Origin: Priestia megaterium NBRC 15308 = ATCC 14581
Lineage (GTDB): Bacteria; Bacillota; Bacilli; Bacillales; Bacillaceae_H
DNA length: 64,000 nt
NCBI RefSeq assembly: GCF_000832985.1
Contig: NZ_CP009920.1
Coordinates: 2,602,001-2,666,000 of the forward strand
Reading direction: 5' to 3'
Positions 47,164 to 55,793 of the stretch are shown one piece after another. Numbering within the stretch: position 1 is the stretch's first letter; every line of letters begins with the position of its first letter. The notes under the pieces are model-generated. The model was given only the letters and a program-made list of their open reading frames with translations. It did not search any database and had not been told where the DNA came from. The translations under genes and the position numbers were made by a program.

Positions 47164-47595
47164 ATGAAAATTAGCAGTCGATTCACCGTGGCCGTTCACA
47201 TACTATCTTTAATTAAATTAGATAGCAGTCATCCTAGTACTTCAGAGTGGATTGCTAGCAGTGTAAATACAAATCCTGTTGTTATAAGACGAGTAATTGG
47301 GATGTTAAAGAAAGCTGGACTCGTGGGTGTAAAAGCCGGAGCTGGCGGAGCTTATCTATTGAAAGATCTAGAGGAGATAACGTTGTTAGACGTTTATCGA
47401 GCGGTGGCGGCAGTGGAAGAAGGAGAATTGTTTCAAATGCATGAAAATCCGAATGTGGAGTGTCCTGTAGGAGCCAATATTCAAAGTGTCCTTGAATTGA
47501 TTTTAAAACGTTCTCAAGATGCCATGGAACAAGTCTTAGCTGATGTGACCATGAAAGAATTAGTGACGGATTTAATAGTAAAAATAGATGCATAA
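47164..47595 (+). CDS. Rrf2 family transcriptional regulator
   Basis: 143 residues from ATG 47164 (AGGAGTGAG upstream; the frame opens at 47104). Winged helix-turn-helix at the N-terminus (KISSRFTVAVHILSLIKL ... TSEWIASSVNTNPVVIRRVIGMLKKAGLV), wing with GAGGAYLLKDLEEITLLDVYRAV. Only one cysteine (VECPVG), so it lacks the three-cysteine iron-sulfur site of NsrR/IscR and is like YwnA/CymR-type members. Probable self-repression through the palindrome at 47123-47145. Confidence 0.88.
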   Translation: MKISSRFTVAVHILSLIKLDSSHPSTSEWIASSVNTNPVVIRRVIGMLKKAGLVGVKAGAGGAYLLKDLEEITLLDVYRAVAAVEEGELFQMHENPNVECPVGANIQSVLELILKRSQDAMEQVLADVTMKELVTDLIVKIDA

Positions 47596-47613
47596 TAACA
47601 TGCTTCTGTTCGT

Positions 47614-47648
47614 AAAAAACGGAGAAACCTAGGTTTCTCCGTTTTTTT
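47614..47648. terminator. Bidirectional terminator
   Basis: Stem AAACGGAGAAACC / GGTTTCTCCGTTT around a central TA, with A- and T-runs. Confidence 0.92.
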
Positions 47649-48642
47649 ATAGCTTCACAATTGTTCGTCCCCGAGCTTGTTCTTTTAATAAAGTCGGAAG
47701 TACCTCAGGGAGCTGTTGTAGTGAAATTTCCTGCTGAATGAAAGGTTCGAAGCTTTCAGGCTTAAAGTCATTAGCGAGTCTATTCCAAATCTCTTTTCGA
47801 GTAGGCATTGGACAGTAAACAGAATCGATACCTAATAAATTAATCCCTCTTAAAATGAAGGGAAAGACGGTTGTTGGCACTTTGCCTCCAGCTGTTAGCC
47901 CGCTGACAGCTACAGAGCCTCCGTACTGAATTTGACTGAGAACAGAAGCTAGAGGCTCTCCGCCTACAGGATCCACCGCAGCGGCCCATTTTTGCTTGCC
48001 TAATGCTTTTAATTTGCCGTTAAAAACGTCTTCACGCGCTACAATAGAGGAAGCGCCAAGCTTTTTCAAATAAGCTGCTTCCGAGCTTTTTCCCGTACTT
48101 GCTTCCACTGTGTAGCCTAATTTTGAAAGAATGGCAACCGCAAAGCTTCCTACACCTCCCGTAGCGCCTGTTACAAGCACAGAGCCATTAGATGGACTAG
48201 TATGGTTTTCCTCTAAGCGATGCACAGATAAAGCAGCTGTAAAGCCAGCTGTTCCGATAATCATTGCTTCTTTTAACGTTAAATTTTCAGGGAGAGGGAC
48301 AATCCATTCGCTGCGTATGCGCGCATACTCACTATAGCCTCCAAAGTGTGATACGCCAATGTCATAGCTTGTTGCGATGACATGATCACCTTCTTTAAAA
48401 TCAGGGCTGTCAGAAGATACAACGACGCCTGCTAGGTCGATTCCTGGGACAAATGGGTAGCTTGTCACAATATTGCCGTTTGCGATGCTGGCTAAGCTAT
48501 CTTTATAATTCACTCCTGAATAATGAACGCGAATAAGTACATCGCCTTCTGGCAAATCGTTTAGCGTCAGTTTTTGGACGGACGCCTCCACTTGGTCTTC
48601 ACTTTTTTTATCTACTATTAATGCTGAAAATGATTGCTCCAT
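47647..48642 (-). CDS. MDR oxidoreductase, YhdH/YhfP (acrylyl-CoA reductase-like) type
   Basis: 331 residues from ATG 48642 (AAAGGAG upstream; frame opens at 48684). GroES-like domain with VLIRVHYSGVNYKDSLA and PGIDLAGVVV, Rossmann domain with LVTGATGGVGSFAVAILSKLGY (about 154-175), then VDPVGGEPLASVL and a GSVAVSGLTAGGKVPTTVFPFILRGINLLGIDSV stretch. This pattern is that of the YhdH/YhfP quinone-oxidoreductase group, which includes AcuI. No zinc ligands. Physiological substrate unknown. Confidence 0.88.
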   Translation of the reverse strand: MEQSFSALIVDKKSEDQVEASVQKLTLNDLPEGDVLIRVHYSGVNYKDSLASIANGNIVTSYPFVPGIDLAGVVVSSDSPDFKEGDHVIATSYDIGVSHFGGYSEYARIRSEWIVPLPENLTLKEAMIIGTAGFTAALSVHRLEENHTSPSNGSVLVTGATGGVGSFAVAILSKLGYTVEASTGKSSEAAYLKKLGASSIVAREDVFNGKLKALGKQKWAAAVDPVGGEPLASVLSQIQYGGSVAVSGLTAGGKVPTTVFPFILRGINLLGIDSVYCPMPTRKEIWNRLANDFKPESFEPFIQQEISLQQLPEVLPTLLKEQARGRTIVKL

Positions 48643-48665
48643 TTTATTTCTCCTTTCTATACTGG

Positions 48666-48677
48666 GATGTATACATC
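48666..48677. promoter_or_regulatory. Perfect 12-bp palindrome upstream of MDR gene
   Basis: GATGTATACATC, with flanking partial copies (ATGTATAGATG on the minus strand), 24 bp upstream of the start. Possible operator; owner unknown. Confidence 0.45.
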
Positions 48678-48821
48678 TATACATAGATTACCTTATTTCT
48701 ATACCCATTATAGAAAATAGTAAAAGAAGTTCCTAATAATTTGATTACGAAAGAGATCATTTCATTATAAAATAGCGGTATAGCTATTAGTTAGCAATAC
48801 ATAGAAAAGAGGAGAAGGGAA

Positions 48822-49766
48822 ATGAGCACGAATGTATATTTTAACCATGATGCAGGCATCGATGATTTAGTATCGCTTTTTTTACTGCTGCAAATGGATG
48901 ATGTAAAAGTAACGGGAGTATCTGTCATTCCCGCTGACGGATATCTAGAGCCAGGTATCAGCGCAAGCCAAAAGATTATTGATCGTTTTGGAAGTTATGA
49001 TATCGAGGTCGCTAAATCTACTTCACGCGGTATGAATCCATTTCCAAAGGAGTGGCGCATGCATACGTTTTATGTAGATGCACTGCCGATTTTAAATGAA
49101 AAAGGGGAAGTACAAACAAAAATAAGTCAGCTCCCTGCCCATGATCATTTAATCGAGACATTGCAGCACACAGCCGGGAAAACAACTTTATTGTTTACAG
49201 GACCGTTAACAGATTTAGCAAGAGCATTGGAAAAAATGCCGGAAATAGAAGAGAAAATTGACAAGTTAGTATGGATGGGCGGTACATTTCAAGAGGTAGG
49301 AAACGTGCAAGAGCCCGAACACGATGGAACGGCGGAGTGGAATGCTTTTTGGGATCCAGAAGCAGTAGCGAAAGTATGGGAAAGCAAAATTAAAATTGAG
49401 ATGGTTGCTTTAGAAAGCACGAATCAAGTTCCTTTAACACCGGCTATTCGTCAAATGTGGGCTTCACTTCGAAGATATGAAGGAGTAGACTTTGTAGGGC
49501 AGTGCTACGCGGCCTGCCCGCCGCTTGTGCATATTGAAACCAATTCAACATATTATTTGTGGGATGTACTCACAACAGCATTTACAGGGAATTCAACGCT
49601 TGTGAAGGTGAAAACCGTTTCGAGTATTGTGCATACAGAAACACCAAGCCAAGGAAGAACAGAAATTTCTGAAGAAGGGCGACCTGTAGATGTCGTATAT
49701 GATGTCACAGCTGAATCATTCTTTACGTACATTACAGATTTAATGAAAAAAGCAGTAGCCAAATAA
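48822..49766 (+). CDS. Nucleoside hydrolase (IUNH family)
   Basis: 314 residues. N-terminal calcium/ribose motif VYFNHDAGIDDLVSLFLLLQ (family DxDxGxDD, here with N-H-D at the start), FTGPLTDLARAL (about 126-137), WMGGTFQEVGN (about 150-160) and EWNAFWDPEAV (about 170-180). Hydrolyses ribonucleosides to base and ribose. The first Asp of the usual DTDPG motif is replaced by asparagine, a known variation in some homologues, so activity should be confirmed. Confidence 0.88.
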   Translation: MSTNVYFNHDAGIDDLVSLFLLLQMDDVKVTGVSVIPADGYLEPGISASQKIIDRFGSYDIEVAKSTSRGMNPFPKEWRMHTFYVDALPILNEKGEVQTKISQLPAHDHLIETLQHTAGKTTLLFTGPLTDLARALEKMPEIEEKIDKLVWMGGTFQEVGNVQEPEHDGTAEWNAFWDPEAVAKVWESKIKIEMVALESTNQVPLTPAIRQMWASLRRYEGVDFVGQCYAACPPLVHIETNSTYYLWDVLTTAFTGNSTLVKVKTVSSIVHTETPSQGRTEISEEGRPVDVVYDVTAESFFTYITDLMKKAVAK

Positions 49767-49768
49767 AG

Positions 49769-49803
49769 AAAAAGGTTGCACGTGAAAATGTGCAACCTTT
49801 TTA
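49769..49803. terminator. Bidirectional terminator
   Basis: Stem AAAAAGGTTGCAC / GTGCAACCTTTTT between convergent genes. Confidence 0.92.
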
Positions 49804-50535
49804 ATGAATCATATTTAAAAATTGACGTGTACGCTCTTGTTGAGGATTTGAAAATATTTGATCCGGTGTACCTCTTTCCATAATGACGCCTTGGTCCATA
49901 AAAATAACTTCATCTGCTACTTCACGGGCAAAGCGCATTTCATGAGTTACCACCACCATCGTCATTCCTTCTTTTGCCAAGTCTTTCATCGCTTGAAGAA
50001 CGTCTCCTACAAGCTCAGGATCAAGAGCTGAAGTAGGCTCATCAAACAGCATAACTTTTGGGTCCATCGCCATTGCTCTGGCGATGCCAACACGCTGTTG
50101 TTGTCCGCCAGACAGCTGGAAAGGATAAAAGTCGAGCTTATCTCCTAAGCCAACTCGTGTTAATAATTCTTTCCCTCTTTTTTCTGCTTCTTGAGTGGAA
50201 ACACCTTTTACAATTACAGGCCCTTCCATAACATTTTCAAGCGCACTTTTATGAGGAAACAAGTTATAGTTTTGAAAGACCATACCTGTTAGACTTCGAA
50301 ATGAAGTAATGTCTTTTTTACGAACAGGCTTGGTGAAATTCATGCTTTTTTTATCAAGTTCAATCGTGCCGTCTGTTGGGATTTCTAAAAGGTTTAAGCA
50401 ACGTAAAAAAGTAGTTTTACCCGATCCAGAAGGACCGATTAATACAATTACCTTGCCCTGTTCAACTTCTAAATCAATCCCTTTTAATACTTGCAAATCA
50501 CCGAATGATTTATGCAAATTTTTGATATTAATCAT
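49801..50535 (-). CDS. tcyC: Polar amino acid (cystine-type) ABC transporter ATP-binding protein
   Basis: 244 residues. Walker [19 protein letters not shown] (about 33-50), ABC signature [16 protein letters not shown], Walker [15 protein letters not shown], and an H-loop VVTHEM. GlnQ/TcyC class. The third gene of a SBP-permease-ATPase operon on the minus strand. The cystine assignment rests on the binding protein. Confidence 0.88.
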   Translation of the reverse strand: MINIKNLHKSFGDLQVLKGIDLEVEQGKVIVLIGPSGSGKTTFLRCLNLLEIPTDGTIELDKKSMNFTKPVRKKDITSFRSLTGMVFQNYNLFPHKSALENVMEGPVIVKGVSTQEAEKRGKELLTRVGLGDKLDFYPFQLSGGQQQRVGIARAMAMDPKVMLFDEPTSALDPELVGDVLQAMKDLAKEGMTMVVVTHEMRFAREVADEVIFMDQGVIMERGTPDQIFSNPQQERTRQFLNMIH

Positions 50536-50565
50536 ATAAAAAACTCCTTTAGCTACTCGAAACGG

Positions 50566-51279
50566 TTATTTAGATACGTAACGATCTAGTCTTATTTCAA
50601 TGCGTCCTTGAATAATGGATAAGATTGTACACATAATCCAGTACAAGAGCGCTGCTTCACTATAAAGAAGTAAAAATTCATAGTTAGTCGAAGCAATTTC
50701 TTGAGCTTTACGGAACATCTCAGAAACAAGAATAAGCGATGCAAGTGACGTATCTTTAATAAGGCTAATAAAAGAGTTAGATAATGGCGGAATCGATACA
50801 CGTGCTGCTTGCGGTAAAATAATCCGTCTTAACGCTTGGGAATAGGTCATACCAAGTGAGTAACCAGCTTCCCACTGTCCTTTAGGAATAGATTGAATCG
50901 CTGCTCGGATAATTTCAGATGCATACGCACCTACACTTAATGAAAATCCAATAACAGCAGAGATAAATGGGTCAATTGTTATATCTAAATTGGGTAAGCC
51001 GTAGAAAATAATAAATAATTGCACAAGCAGCGGTGTACCTCGAATAATCGATACATAGATGCGCGCAATTATATTTAAAACTTTTATAGATGATAAACGA
51101 GCCAAGGCTGTTAAGACAGCTAAAATGATACCGAGTACAAACGTGATTAATGTTAGTGGAATAGAATATTGAATAGCTCCCTTTAGCATTGGTAAGAGAG
51201 ATGATTGAGCGATTGAAATCAATTGATTCAATCGCTCTCCATCAGGAAAAATATTATTTAGGAGAAACATCTTCGCCAA
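50566..51279 (-). CDS. tcyB: Polar amino acid (cystine-type) ABC transporter permease
   Basis: 237 residues from ATG 51279; a second ATG is at 51270. Five membrane helices of the HisM family: GAIQYSIPLTLITFVLGIILAVLTALAR, RGTPLLVQLFIIFYGLP and the EAA loop EAGYSLGMTYSQALRRIILPQAARVSIPPL (about 136-165). Overlaps the 3' end of the binding-protein gene by 26 bp, so translation is probably coupled. Confidence 0.88.
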   Translation of the reverse strand: MAKMFLLNNIFPDGERLNQLISIAQSSLLPMLKGAIQYSIPLTLITFVLGIILAVLTALARLSSIKVLNIIARIYVSIIRGTPLLVQLFIIFYGLPNLDITIDPFISAVIGFSLSVGAYASEIIRAAIQSIPKGQWEAGYSLGMTYSQALRRIILPQAARVSIPPLSNSFISLIKDTSLASLILVSEMFRKAQEIASTNYEFLLLYSEAALLYWIMCTILSIIQGRIEIRLDRYVSK

Positions 51280-52075
51280 ACCATTTCTTAGAAATCTTTG
51301 CGTATGTTCCGTCTTTTTTCATATCTTTCAATGCTTTGTTTACTTCATCCACTAACTTACCGCTGTCTTTTCTAAACATAAAGCCGCTTGCAGCACCATC
51401 GGATTTTTCATCCGCGATTTTGATAGGTGCGTTAGGGTGCTTTTTCTTATAGTCAAGGAACGATAATTTATCGTTGATTGTAGCATCAACACGGTTTGCG
51501 CTCATTAGTTCTACTGCTTGAGCAAAACCTTCAGCACTCGTAATGTTTGCACCATAAGATTGAGCCATGTCTTTGTAGTTACTTGTTAATGACTGCGCTG
51601 ATTTTTTTCCTTTTAAATCTTTAAATGATTTGATATCTTTTTCGTCTTTACGAACAATTAATACAGCGCCTGACTGGATGTATGGATCAGAGAAATCGTA
51701 TTTCTTTTGACGATCTTCACGAATACCCACTTCGTTAGCAATCATGTCAAAGCGTTTAGCATCTAATCCGGCAAACATGCCATCCCACTGTGTTTCTTTG
51801 AACTCAGCTTTTACGCCAAGACGTTTAGCTACTTCTTGAGCCAATTCTACATCAAACCCAGTTAGCTTTTGTTTGTCATCATGAAAAGTGAACGGAGGGT
51901 ATGTACCTTCAGTTCCAATTGTTAATACGCCATCTTTTTTCACTTTATTATATAAATCCTCTTGTGAAGATTTATTGTCTCCATTGTTTGCTTCATTTTT
52001 TGAGCTAGAACCGCATGCGGCAAGCACAACTGTGAAAGCTAATAGTAGCGACAAAAGTGCAGCAAATTTCTTCAT
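51254..52075 (-). CDS. tcyA: Cystine-type ABC transporter substrate-binding lipoprotein
   Basis: 273 residues. Lipoprotein signal MKKFAALLSLLLAFTVVLAAC, then SBP family 3: GVLTIGTEGTYPPFTFHDDKQKLTGFDVELAQEVAKRLG, ETQWDGMFAGLDAKRFDMIANEVG, and the end AKISKKWFGEDVSPK, a block that resembles B. subtilis TcyA. Captures the amino acid outside the membrane. First gene of the operon; promoter at 52147-52119. Other polar amino acids cannot be excluded. Confidence 0.88.
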   Translation of the reverse strand: MKKFAALLSLLLAFTVVLAACGSSSKNEANNGDNKSSQEDLYNKVKKDGVLTIGTEGTYPPFTFHDDKQKLTGFDVELAQEVAKRLGVKAEFKETQWDGMFAGLDAKRFDMIANEVGIREDRQKKYDFSDPYIQSGAVLIVRKDEKDIKSFKDLKGKKSAQSLTSNYKDMAQSYGANITSAEGFAQAVELMSANRVDATINDKLSFLDYKKKHPNAPIKIADEKSDGAASGFMFRKDSGKLVDEVNKALKDMKKDGTYAKISKKWFGEDVSPK

Positions 52076-52118
52076 TTTCTAAACCCCCTAGTATTCTGAT
52101 AGGAAATGATACTCTGTG

Positions 52119-52147
52119 ATACTAAACAAGAACACAGCAAAAGTCAA
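52119..52147 (-). promoter_or_regulatory. Promoter of tcyABC
   Basis: Minus strand TTGACT (52147-52142), 17 nt, TAGTAT (52124-52119). No S-box or T-box structure was seen. The rest of the 340-bp gap to crcB shows no gene. Confidence 0.65.
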
Positions 52148-52416
52148 CAAAAAAAACTTATACGATTAATGTGACTTAAAATAAGGGAAATATACCTTCT
52201 ATACACGGTTTGTCATAAGGATACAGAAAGATTTTAAAATTTGGATTAAGTGGATTTTTAAGGGAGATTTGAGGAGTAAAAAGGAAGTTTCATGCGACGA
52301 TTTTCTCTTTCATTTTTTCATGACTTTTGGTGCAATAAACATATAGTTGAATGTTAAGGTAGAAATAAATTCCTTATGGTACACTTAAAGAAGAATTTAT
52401 GAAACGGAGCGATATG

Positions 52417-52815
52417 ATGAAAGCCATAAACTTAATCTCAATTGCCTTTGGTGCTATCGCTGGTACATATGCACGTTATTTGCTGAATCTTTCCTTATTA
52501 TATGCGGGCTACCCAATAGGAACGGTAATTGAAAACCTATTAGGAAGCTTCATACTAGGCCTATTAACAGGATTTTTTGTGTGGAAAAAGCCAAAAGAAT
52601 GGATAAAGCTTGGACTAGGAGTTGGCGTATGCGGCGGTTTTACAACGTATTCAACGTTTGCAGGAGACGTCATTTCTCTCACTCAGCGCCATTTATTTTG
52701 GGGAGCCATTTATGTAATGGTCTCTTTAGTAGGTGGAATCCTTCTTGCTTTAGCAGGCTATCTATGCGGTGAAGCGGCAGGGAAAAATTTAGTGAAAGTA
52801 CATGAGGTGAAGTAA
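52417..52815 (+). CDS. crcB: Fluoride exporter CrcB/Fluc, subunit 1
   Basis: 132 residues from ATG 52417 (GGAG 7 nt upstream; in-frame ATGs also at 52399 and 52414). Four membrane helices with Fluc signatures: GAIAGTYARYLLN, GTVIENLLGSFILG (the pore asparagine) and GVCGGFTTYSTFAGD (the sodium-site and phenylalanine-box loop). Pairs with the next gene; many Bacillus have two different Fluc proteins that form a heterodimer. Confidence 0.93.
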   Translation: MKAINLISIAFGAIAGTYARYLLNLSLLYAGYPIGTVIENLLGSFILGLLTGFFVWKKPKEWIKLGLGVGVCGGFTTYSTFAGDVISLTQRHLFWGAIYVMVSLVGGILLALAGYLCGEAAGKNLVKVHEVK

Positions 52816-53205
52816 ATGAGCATAGTGAGCTTGGCACTTGGCGGGGCAGCTGGAGGAATATGCCGTTATCTTTTGGGTTTAAAAGTTACAAAAACAGTTT
52901 CAAACCCTCTTTTTCCAGTATCAATGCTGTTTGTAAACTTGCTCGGTGCGTTTGGGCTTGGTCTTTTTTACGGTAGTTATTATGGAAAGGTTCCGAGTCA
53001 TGCTTATGATGATTCAATATTTTTAATGATTGGCATTGGGTTTTTTGGTGCCTTTACCACTTTTTCAACGTTCAGTGTGGAAACCGTACAGTTAATTCGA
53101 GAAAAATCTTATCGGAAAATGCTGGCGTACGTGGGGATTTCAGCATTTGGAACAGTTGGTTTATTTACAGTCGGTTTACTGGCAGGAACATTTTTATTTA
53201 AGTAA
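52816..53205 (+). CDS. crcB: Fluoride exporter CrcB/Fluc, subunit 2
   Basis: 129 residues, ATG directly after the stop of the first crcB, so coupled translation is likely. Fluc motifs: LGGAAGGICRYLLGL, FVNLLGAFGLGL and GFFGAFTTFSTFSVE. Dual-topology four-helix membrane protein; fluoride channel. No fluoride riboswitch was found upstream. Confidence 0.93.
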   Translation: MSIVSLALGGAAGGICRYLLGLKVTKTVSNPLFPVSMLFVNLLGAFGLGLFYGSYYGKVPSHAYDDSIFLMIGIGFFGAFTTFSTFSVETVQLIREKSYRKMLAYVGISAFGTVGLFTVGLLAGTFLFK

Positions 53206-53252
53206 AGAGAACGTTTCTAGTAGGGAAAAACAAAAAGACGGAGAAGTAGAGA

Positions 53253-53468
53253 ATGGATAGAAAAGCAGAAGTTTGGAAATACATTTTGTTGATTGTAGCT
53301 GTTGCAGGTCAGATCATCGGTTTTTTATTTTTATTTATAAATGTTGTGGCGGCATTTATTTTTTACGGTTTTTATATTCTAACTTTTATTATGTTACTCC
53401 TGCTGTTTATATGGGATCGGAAAAAGGAAAAAGACAAGGAAGAATTTGACGACTATACCGATTACTAA
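53253..53468 (+). CDS. Small membrane protein, 71 aa
   Basis: Two membrane helices (YILLIVAVAGQIIGFLFLFINV and AAFIFYGFYILTFIMLLLLFIW) and a charged C-terminal tail (DRKKEKDKEEFDDYTDY). No recognised family. Follows crcB by 47 bp on the same strand. Confidence 0.65.
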   Translation: MDRKAEVWKYILLIVAVAGQIIGFLFLFINVVAAFIFYGFYILTFIMLLLLFIWDRKKEKDKEEFDDYTDY

Positions 53469-53574
53469 TCATATAAAAAGCAGAATGATGCGGTGCGCCG
53501 GACCTCTTACTTAGTAAAGAAGCATAAAAGATACATCTATAAAAGGAAGAGAGCCGTAAGAGCATAAAGAGATA

Positions 53575-53602
53575 TTGTATTTACATCTAGTTGTGTTATA
53601 AT
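53575..53602 (+). promoter_or_regulatory. Promoter of the thiamine operon
   Basis: TTGTAT (53575-53580), 16 nt, TATAAT (53597-53602), about 30 bp before the TPP aptamer. Confidence 0.7.
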
Positions 53603-53633
53603 TTTAAGTGCGAAAACAAAATCAATAAATAGC

Positions 53634-53726
53634 AATCACTAGGGGAGCTTTTTGAAGCTGAGACGAATGTATTTCGGACCCTTTGAACCTGATCTGGTTT
53701 GGACCAGCGTAGGGAAGTGGCGATCA
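53634..53726 (+). promoter_or_regulatory. TPP riboswitch (THI element)
   Basis: Typical THI blocks: CACTAGGGGAGC at the start, GCTGAGA, GGACCCTTTGAACCTGATCTGG and GACCAGCGTAGGGAAGTGG (described; positions 53637-53720). The terminator at 53749-53777 gives a transcription-termination mechanism. Thiamine pyrophosphate should shut off the operon. Confidence 0.96.
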
Positions 53727-53748
53727 TGTTTACATAACGATGCATGCT

Positions 53749-53777
53749 AACCACTCTACGTTGTAGAGTGGTTTTTT
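53749..53777 (+). terminator. TPP riboswitch terminator
   Basis: Stem AACCACTCTAC / GTAGAGTGGTT, GTT loop, T-run. Confidence 0.92.
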
Positions 53778-53853
53778 GTATGTAATAAAGCCCTCTACAC
53801 AAGATGAGGTGATTGAAATTTCTCTTTATTCTGAATGGAAAGGTTTCGATCAT

Positions 53854-54477
53854 GTGGATATTCCTAAATTTCATGTCATTACAACAGATAAGCAGCCAAT
53901 CGAAGAGCTTCAAAAAGTTTTAACGGCTATCGCGCCTTTTACGGGCGCCGTTCATATTAGAGAAAAAGAGAAAACGGCAAAGCAGATTCAATGTTTACTA
54001 GAAAGCTTGCCATTTTGTCGCTCTAAAATTATTGTGAATGACCGAGTTGATGTAGCGCATGCTTTAAAAGTAAAAGGCGTACAGCTTGCTTATCATAGTT
54101 TAGACGTTTCGATTGTTATAGACGCATTTCCTTCTCTTATTGTCGGAAAATCAGTTCACTCTGTGGAAGAGGCTTTAGAAGCTGAAAAAGATGGTGCTCA
54201 CTACATTCTATACGGACATATTTATTCAACACATTCAAAAAAAGGATTAAAAAGTCGAGGGGTAGCAGCACTAAAAGAAGTAGTAGATGCTGTGCAGATA
54301 CCGGTTATTGCCATTGGAGGAATTACACCTGTAAATGCCAAAGAGGTGCTTCAAACAGGAGCACACGGTATAGCTGTGATGTCTGGTGTCATGCTTGCGC
54401 AAGATCCCCTCAAAGCGATTAAACAATATTCTCATATATGGACATCTGGAGGTGGAGAAAATGAAGCAGCATTATGA
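53854..54477 (+). CDS. tenI: Thiazole tautomerase
   Basis: TIM-barrel thiamine phosphate synthase-like protein, about 207 residues from GTG 53854 (GGAAAGG 10 nt upstream), close to the 205 of B. subtilis TenI. The frame opens at TTG 53776, but that codon lies in the terminator T-run. Blocks: KFHVITTDKQPIEEL, FTGAVHIREKEKTAKQI, RVDVAHALKVKGVQLAYHS, VGKSVHSVEEALEAEKDGAHYILYGHIYSTHSKKG and IPVIAIGGITPVNAKEVLQTGAHGIAVMSGV. Role: aromatisation of the thiazole phosphate carboxylate made by ThiG. TenI rather than ThiE is supported by order. Confidence 0.88.
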   Translation: MDIPKFHVITTDKQPIEELQKVLTAIAPFTGAVHIREKEKTAKQIQCLLESLPFCRSKIIVNDRVDVAHALKVKGVQLAYHSLDVSIVIDAFPSLIVGKSVHSVEEALEAEKDGAHYILYGHIYSTHSKKGLKSRGVAALKEVVDAVQIPVIAIGGITPVNAKEVLQTGAHGIAVMSGVMLAQDPLKAIKQYSHIWTSGGGENEAAL

Positions 54478-55588
54478 TGTACTGTTAATCGGAGGAGGTA
54501 TAATCAGCTCTTCTATCGCTTATCATTTGTCAAAACAAGGAGCGTCAGTAGCTATTCTTGAACGCAATCAAATTGGTTGTGAAGCTTCAAGTGCAGCCGC
54601 TGGTATTTTAGGTGCTCAAGCTGAAATTGATGAAGAAGGTCCTCTTTTAGACCTTGCTATTAAGAGCAGAAGCATGTTTCCTGAACTGGTGAAGGAACTA
54701 AAAGAAAAAACGGCCATCGACGTAGAGCTCATTCAAAAAGGCTTATTAAAAGTTGCTGTAACAGAAGAAGATGCACACGTATTAAAGAAAAAAGCCGCTC
54801 AGCACCACGGGTGGGATGAACATGTAAGATGGATCGATGTAAAAGAAGCGCGTTTGTTAGAACCCGGGCTCTCTCCAGACATATACGGAGCCATTACAAT
54901 ACCGGGAGACGGCCAGCTAGCTCCGGCTAAGTTAACGCAAGCTCTTGCTCATGGAGCCTTGTATCACGGAGCAGATGTATTCGAATACTGTGACGTTCAT
55001 TCTCTTATTATGGAAAGTGAAACAGTAAAAGGTGTACAGACGTCCAAAGGCTCTTTTTATGGAGAAAAAGTAGTTATCGCAGCAGGCTCATGGGCTAAAC
55101 GCTTTATTTCTTCTGAACATTTAGGTCACGTGTTTCCCGTAAAAGGGGAGTGTATTGCTCTTCGAAGTCATAAGCCGCTGCTTTCTAAAACGATTTTTTT
55201 AGATGAAGGTTTTTACTTAGTGCCTAAGACTGGTGGAAGAATCGTAATCGGGGCAACTAAGTTACAGCATGACTTTACCAAGACGGTTTCTGCACAAGGT
55301 ATTCAATTTTTGCTGAATAAAGCTTCGGCGCTTCTGCCAGCTATTAAAGAAGCCACATTTGAAAAAGCATGGGCTGGTCTTCGTCCGCAAACAAATGATG
55401 GCTGGCCTTATTTAGGAGAGCATCCTGAAATAGCGAATCTACACATGGCGTTTGGCCACTACCGAAACGGTATTTTATTAAGTGCTGCAACTGGAAAAAT
55501 TATGGCTGATGCTTTGTTAGGGAAAAAGCCGAATCATTCATTTTTTACATCATTTCAGCTAACAAGAGTAATGGAGGGAGTTCATTGA
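54461..55588 (+). CDS. thiO: Glycine oxidase
   Basis: 375 residues from ATG 54461 (GGAGGTGGAG upstream), overlapping tenI by 17 bp. FAD motif YDVLLIGGGIISSSIAYHLSKQG near the N-terminus, ASSAAAGILGAQAEIDEEG (about 42-60), and the closing AWAGLRPQTNDGWPYLGEHPE and FGHYRNGILLSAATG blocks of ThiO. Oxidises glycine to iminoacetate, a thiazole precursor. Confidence 0.94.
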   Translation: MKQHYDVLLIGGGIISSSIAYHLSKQGASVAILERNQIGCEASSAAAGILGAQAEIDEEGPLLDLAIKSRSMFPELVKELKEKTAIDVELIQKGLLKVAVTEEDAHVLKKKAAQHHGWDEHVRWIDVKEARLLEPGLSPDIYGAITIPGDGQLAPAKLTQALAHGALYHGADVFEYCDVHSLIMESETVKGVQTSKGSFYGEKVVIAAGSWAKRFISSEHLGHVFPVKGECIALRSHKPLLSKTIFLDEGFYLVPKTGGRIVIGATKLQHDFTKTVSAQGIQFLLNKASALLPAIKEATFEKAWAGLRPQTNDGWPYLGEHPEIANLHMAFGHYRNGILLSAATGKIMADALLGKKPNHSFFTSFQLTRVMEGVH

Positions 55589-55788
55589 ATCTAATCATTA
55601 ATGGTAAGACCGTTACTTTTGGAGATGAAATTGAAACGGTCGAGCACTTGTTGCAGGCTCAGAACCTGCATGAACGAGTGGTAATTGTTGAGCTAAACAA
55701 GAACATTTTGCAAAAAGAAGAACATAGCGATGCATGCTTAAAAGATGGCGATATATTAGAAGTTGTTTCATTTGTCGGAGGAGGATGA
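55585..55788 (+). CDS. thiS: Sulfur carrier protein ThiS
   Basis: 67 residues starting at TTG 55585 with GGAGGGAG upstream, 4 bp overlap with thiO. Ubiquitin-like beta-grasp protein ending in the required diglycine (SFVGGG). The C-terminal glycine is adenylated by ThiF and carries sulfur to ThiG. Confidence 0.94.
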   Translation: MNLIINGKTVTFGDEIETVEHLLQAQNLHERVVIVELNKNILQKEEHSDACLKDGDILEVVSFVGGG

Positions 55789-55793
55789 AGAGT

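Noticed and set aside
52080-52416. Fluoride riboswitch before crcB
   Set aside because: No crcB-motif core or pseudoknot sequence could be found in this gap.
53596-53913. 105-aa minus-strand ORF over the TPP riboswitch and tenI start
   Set aside because: Covers structured RNA and coding sequence of the other strand; no supporting signals.
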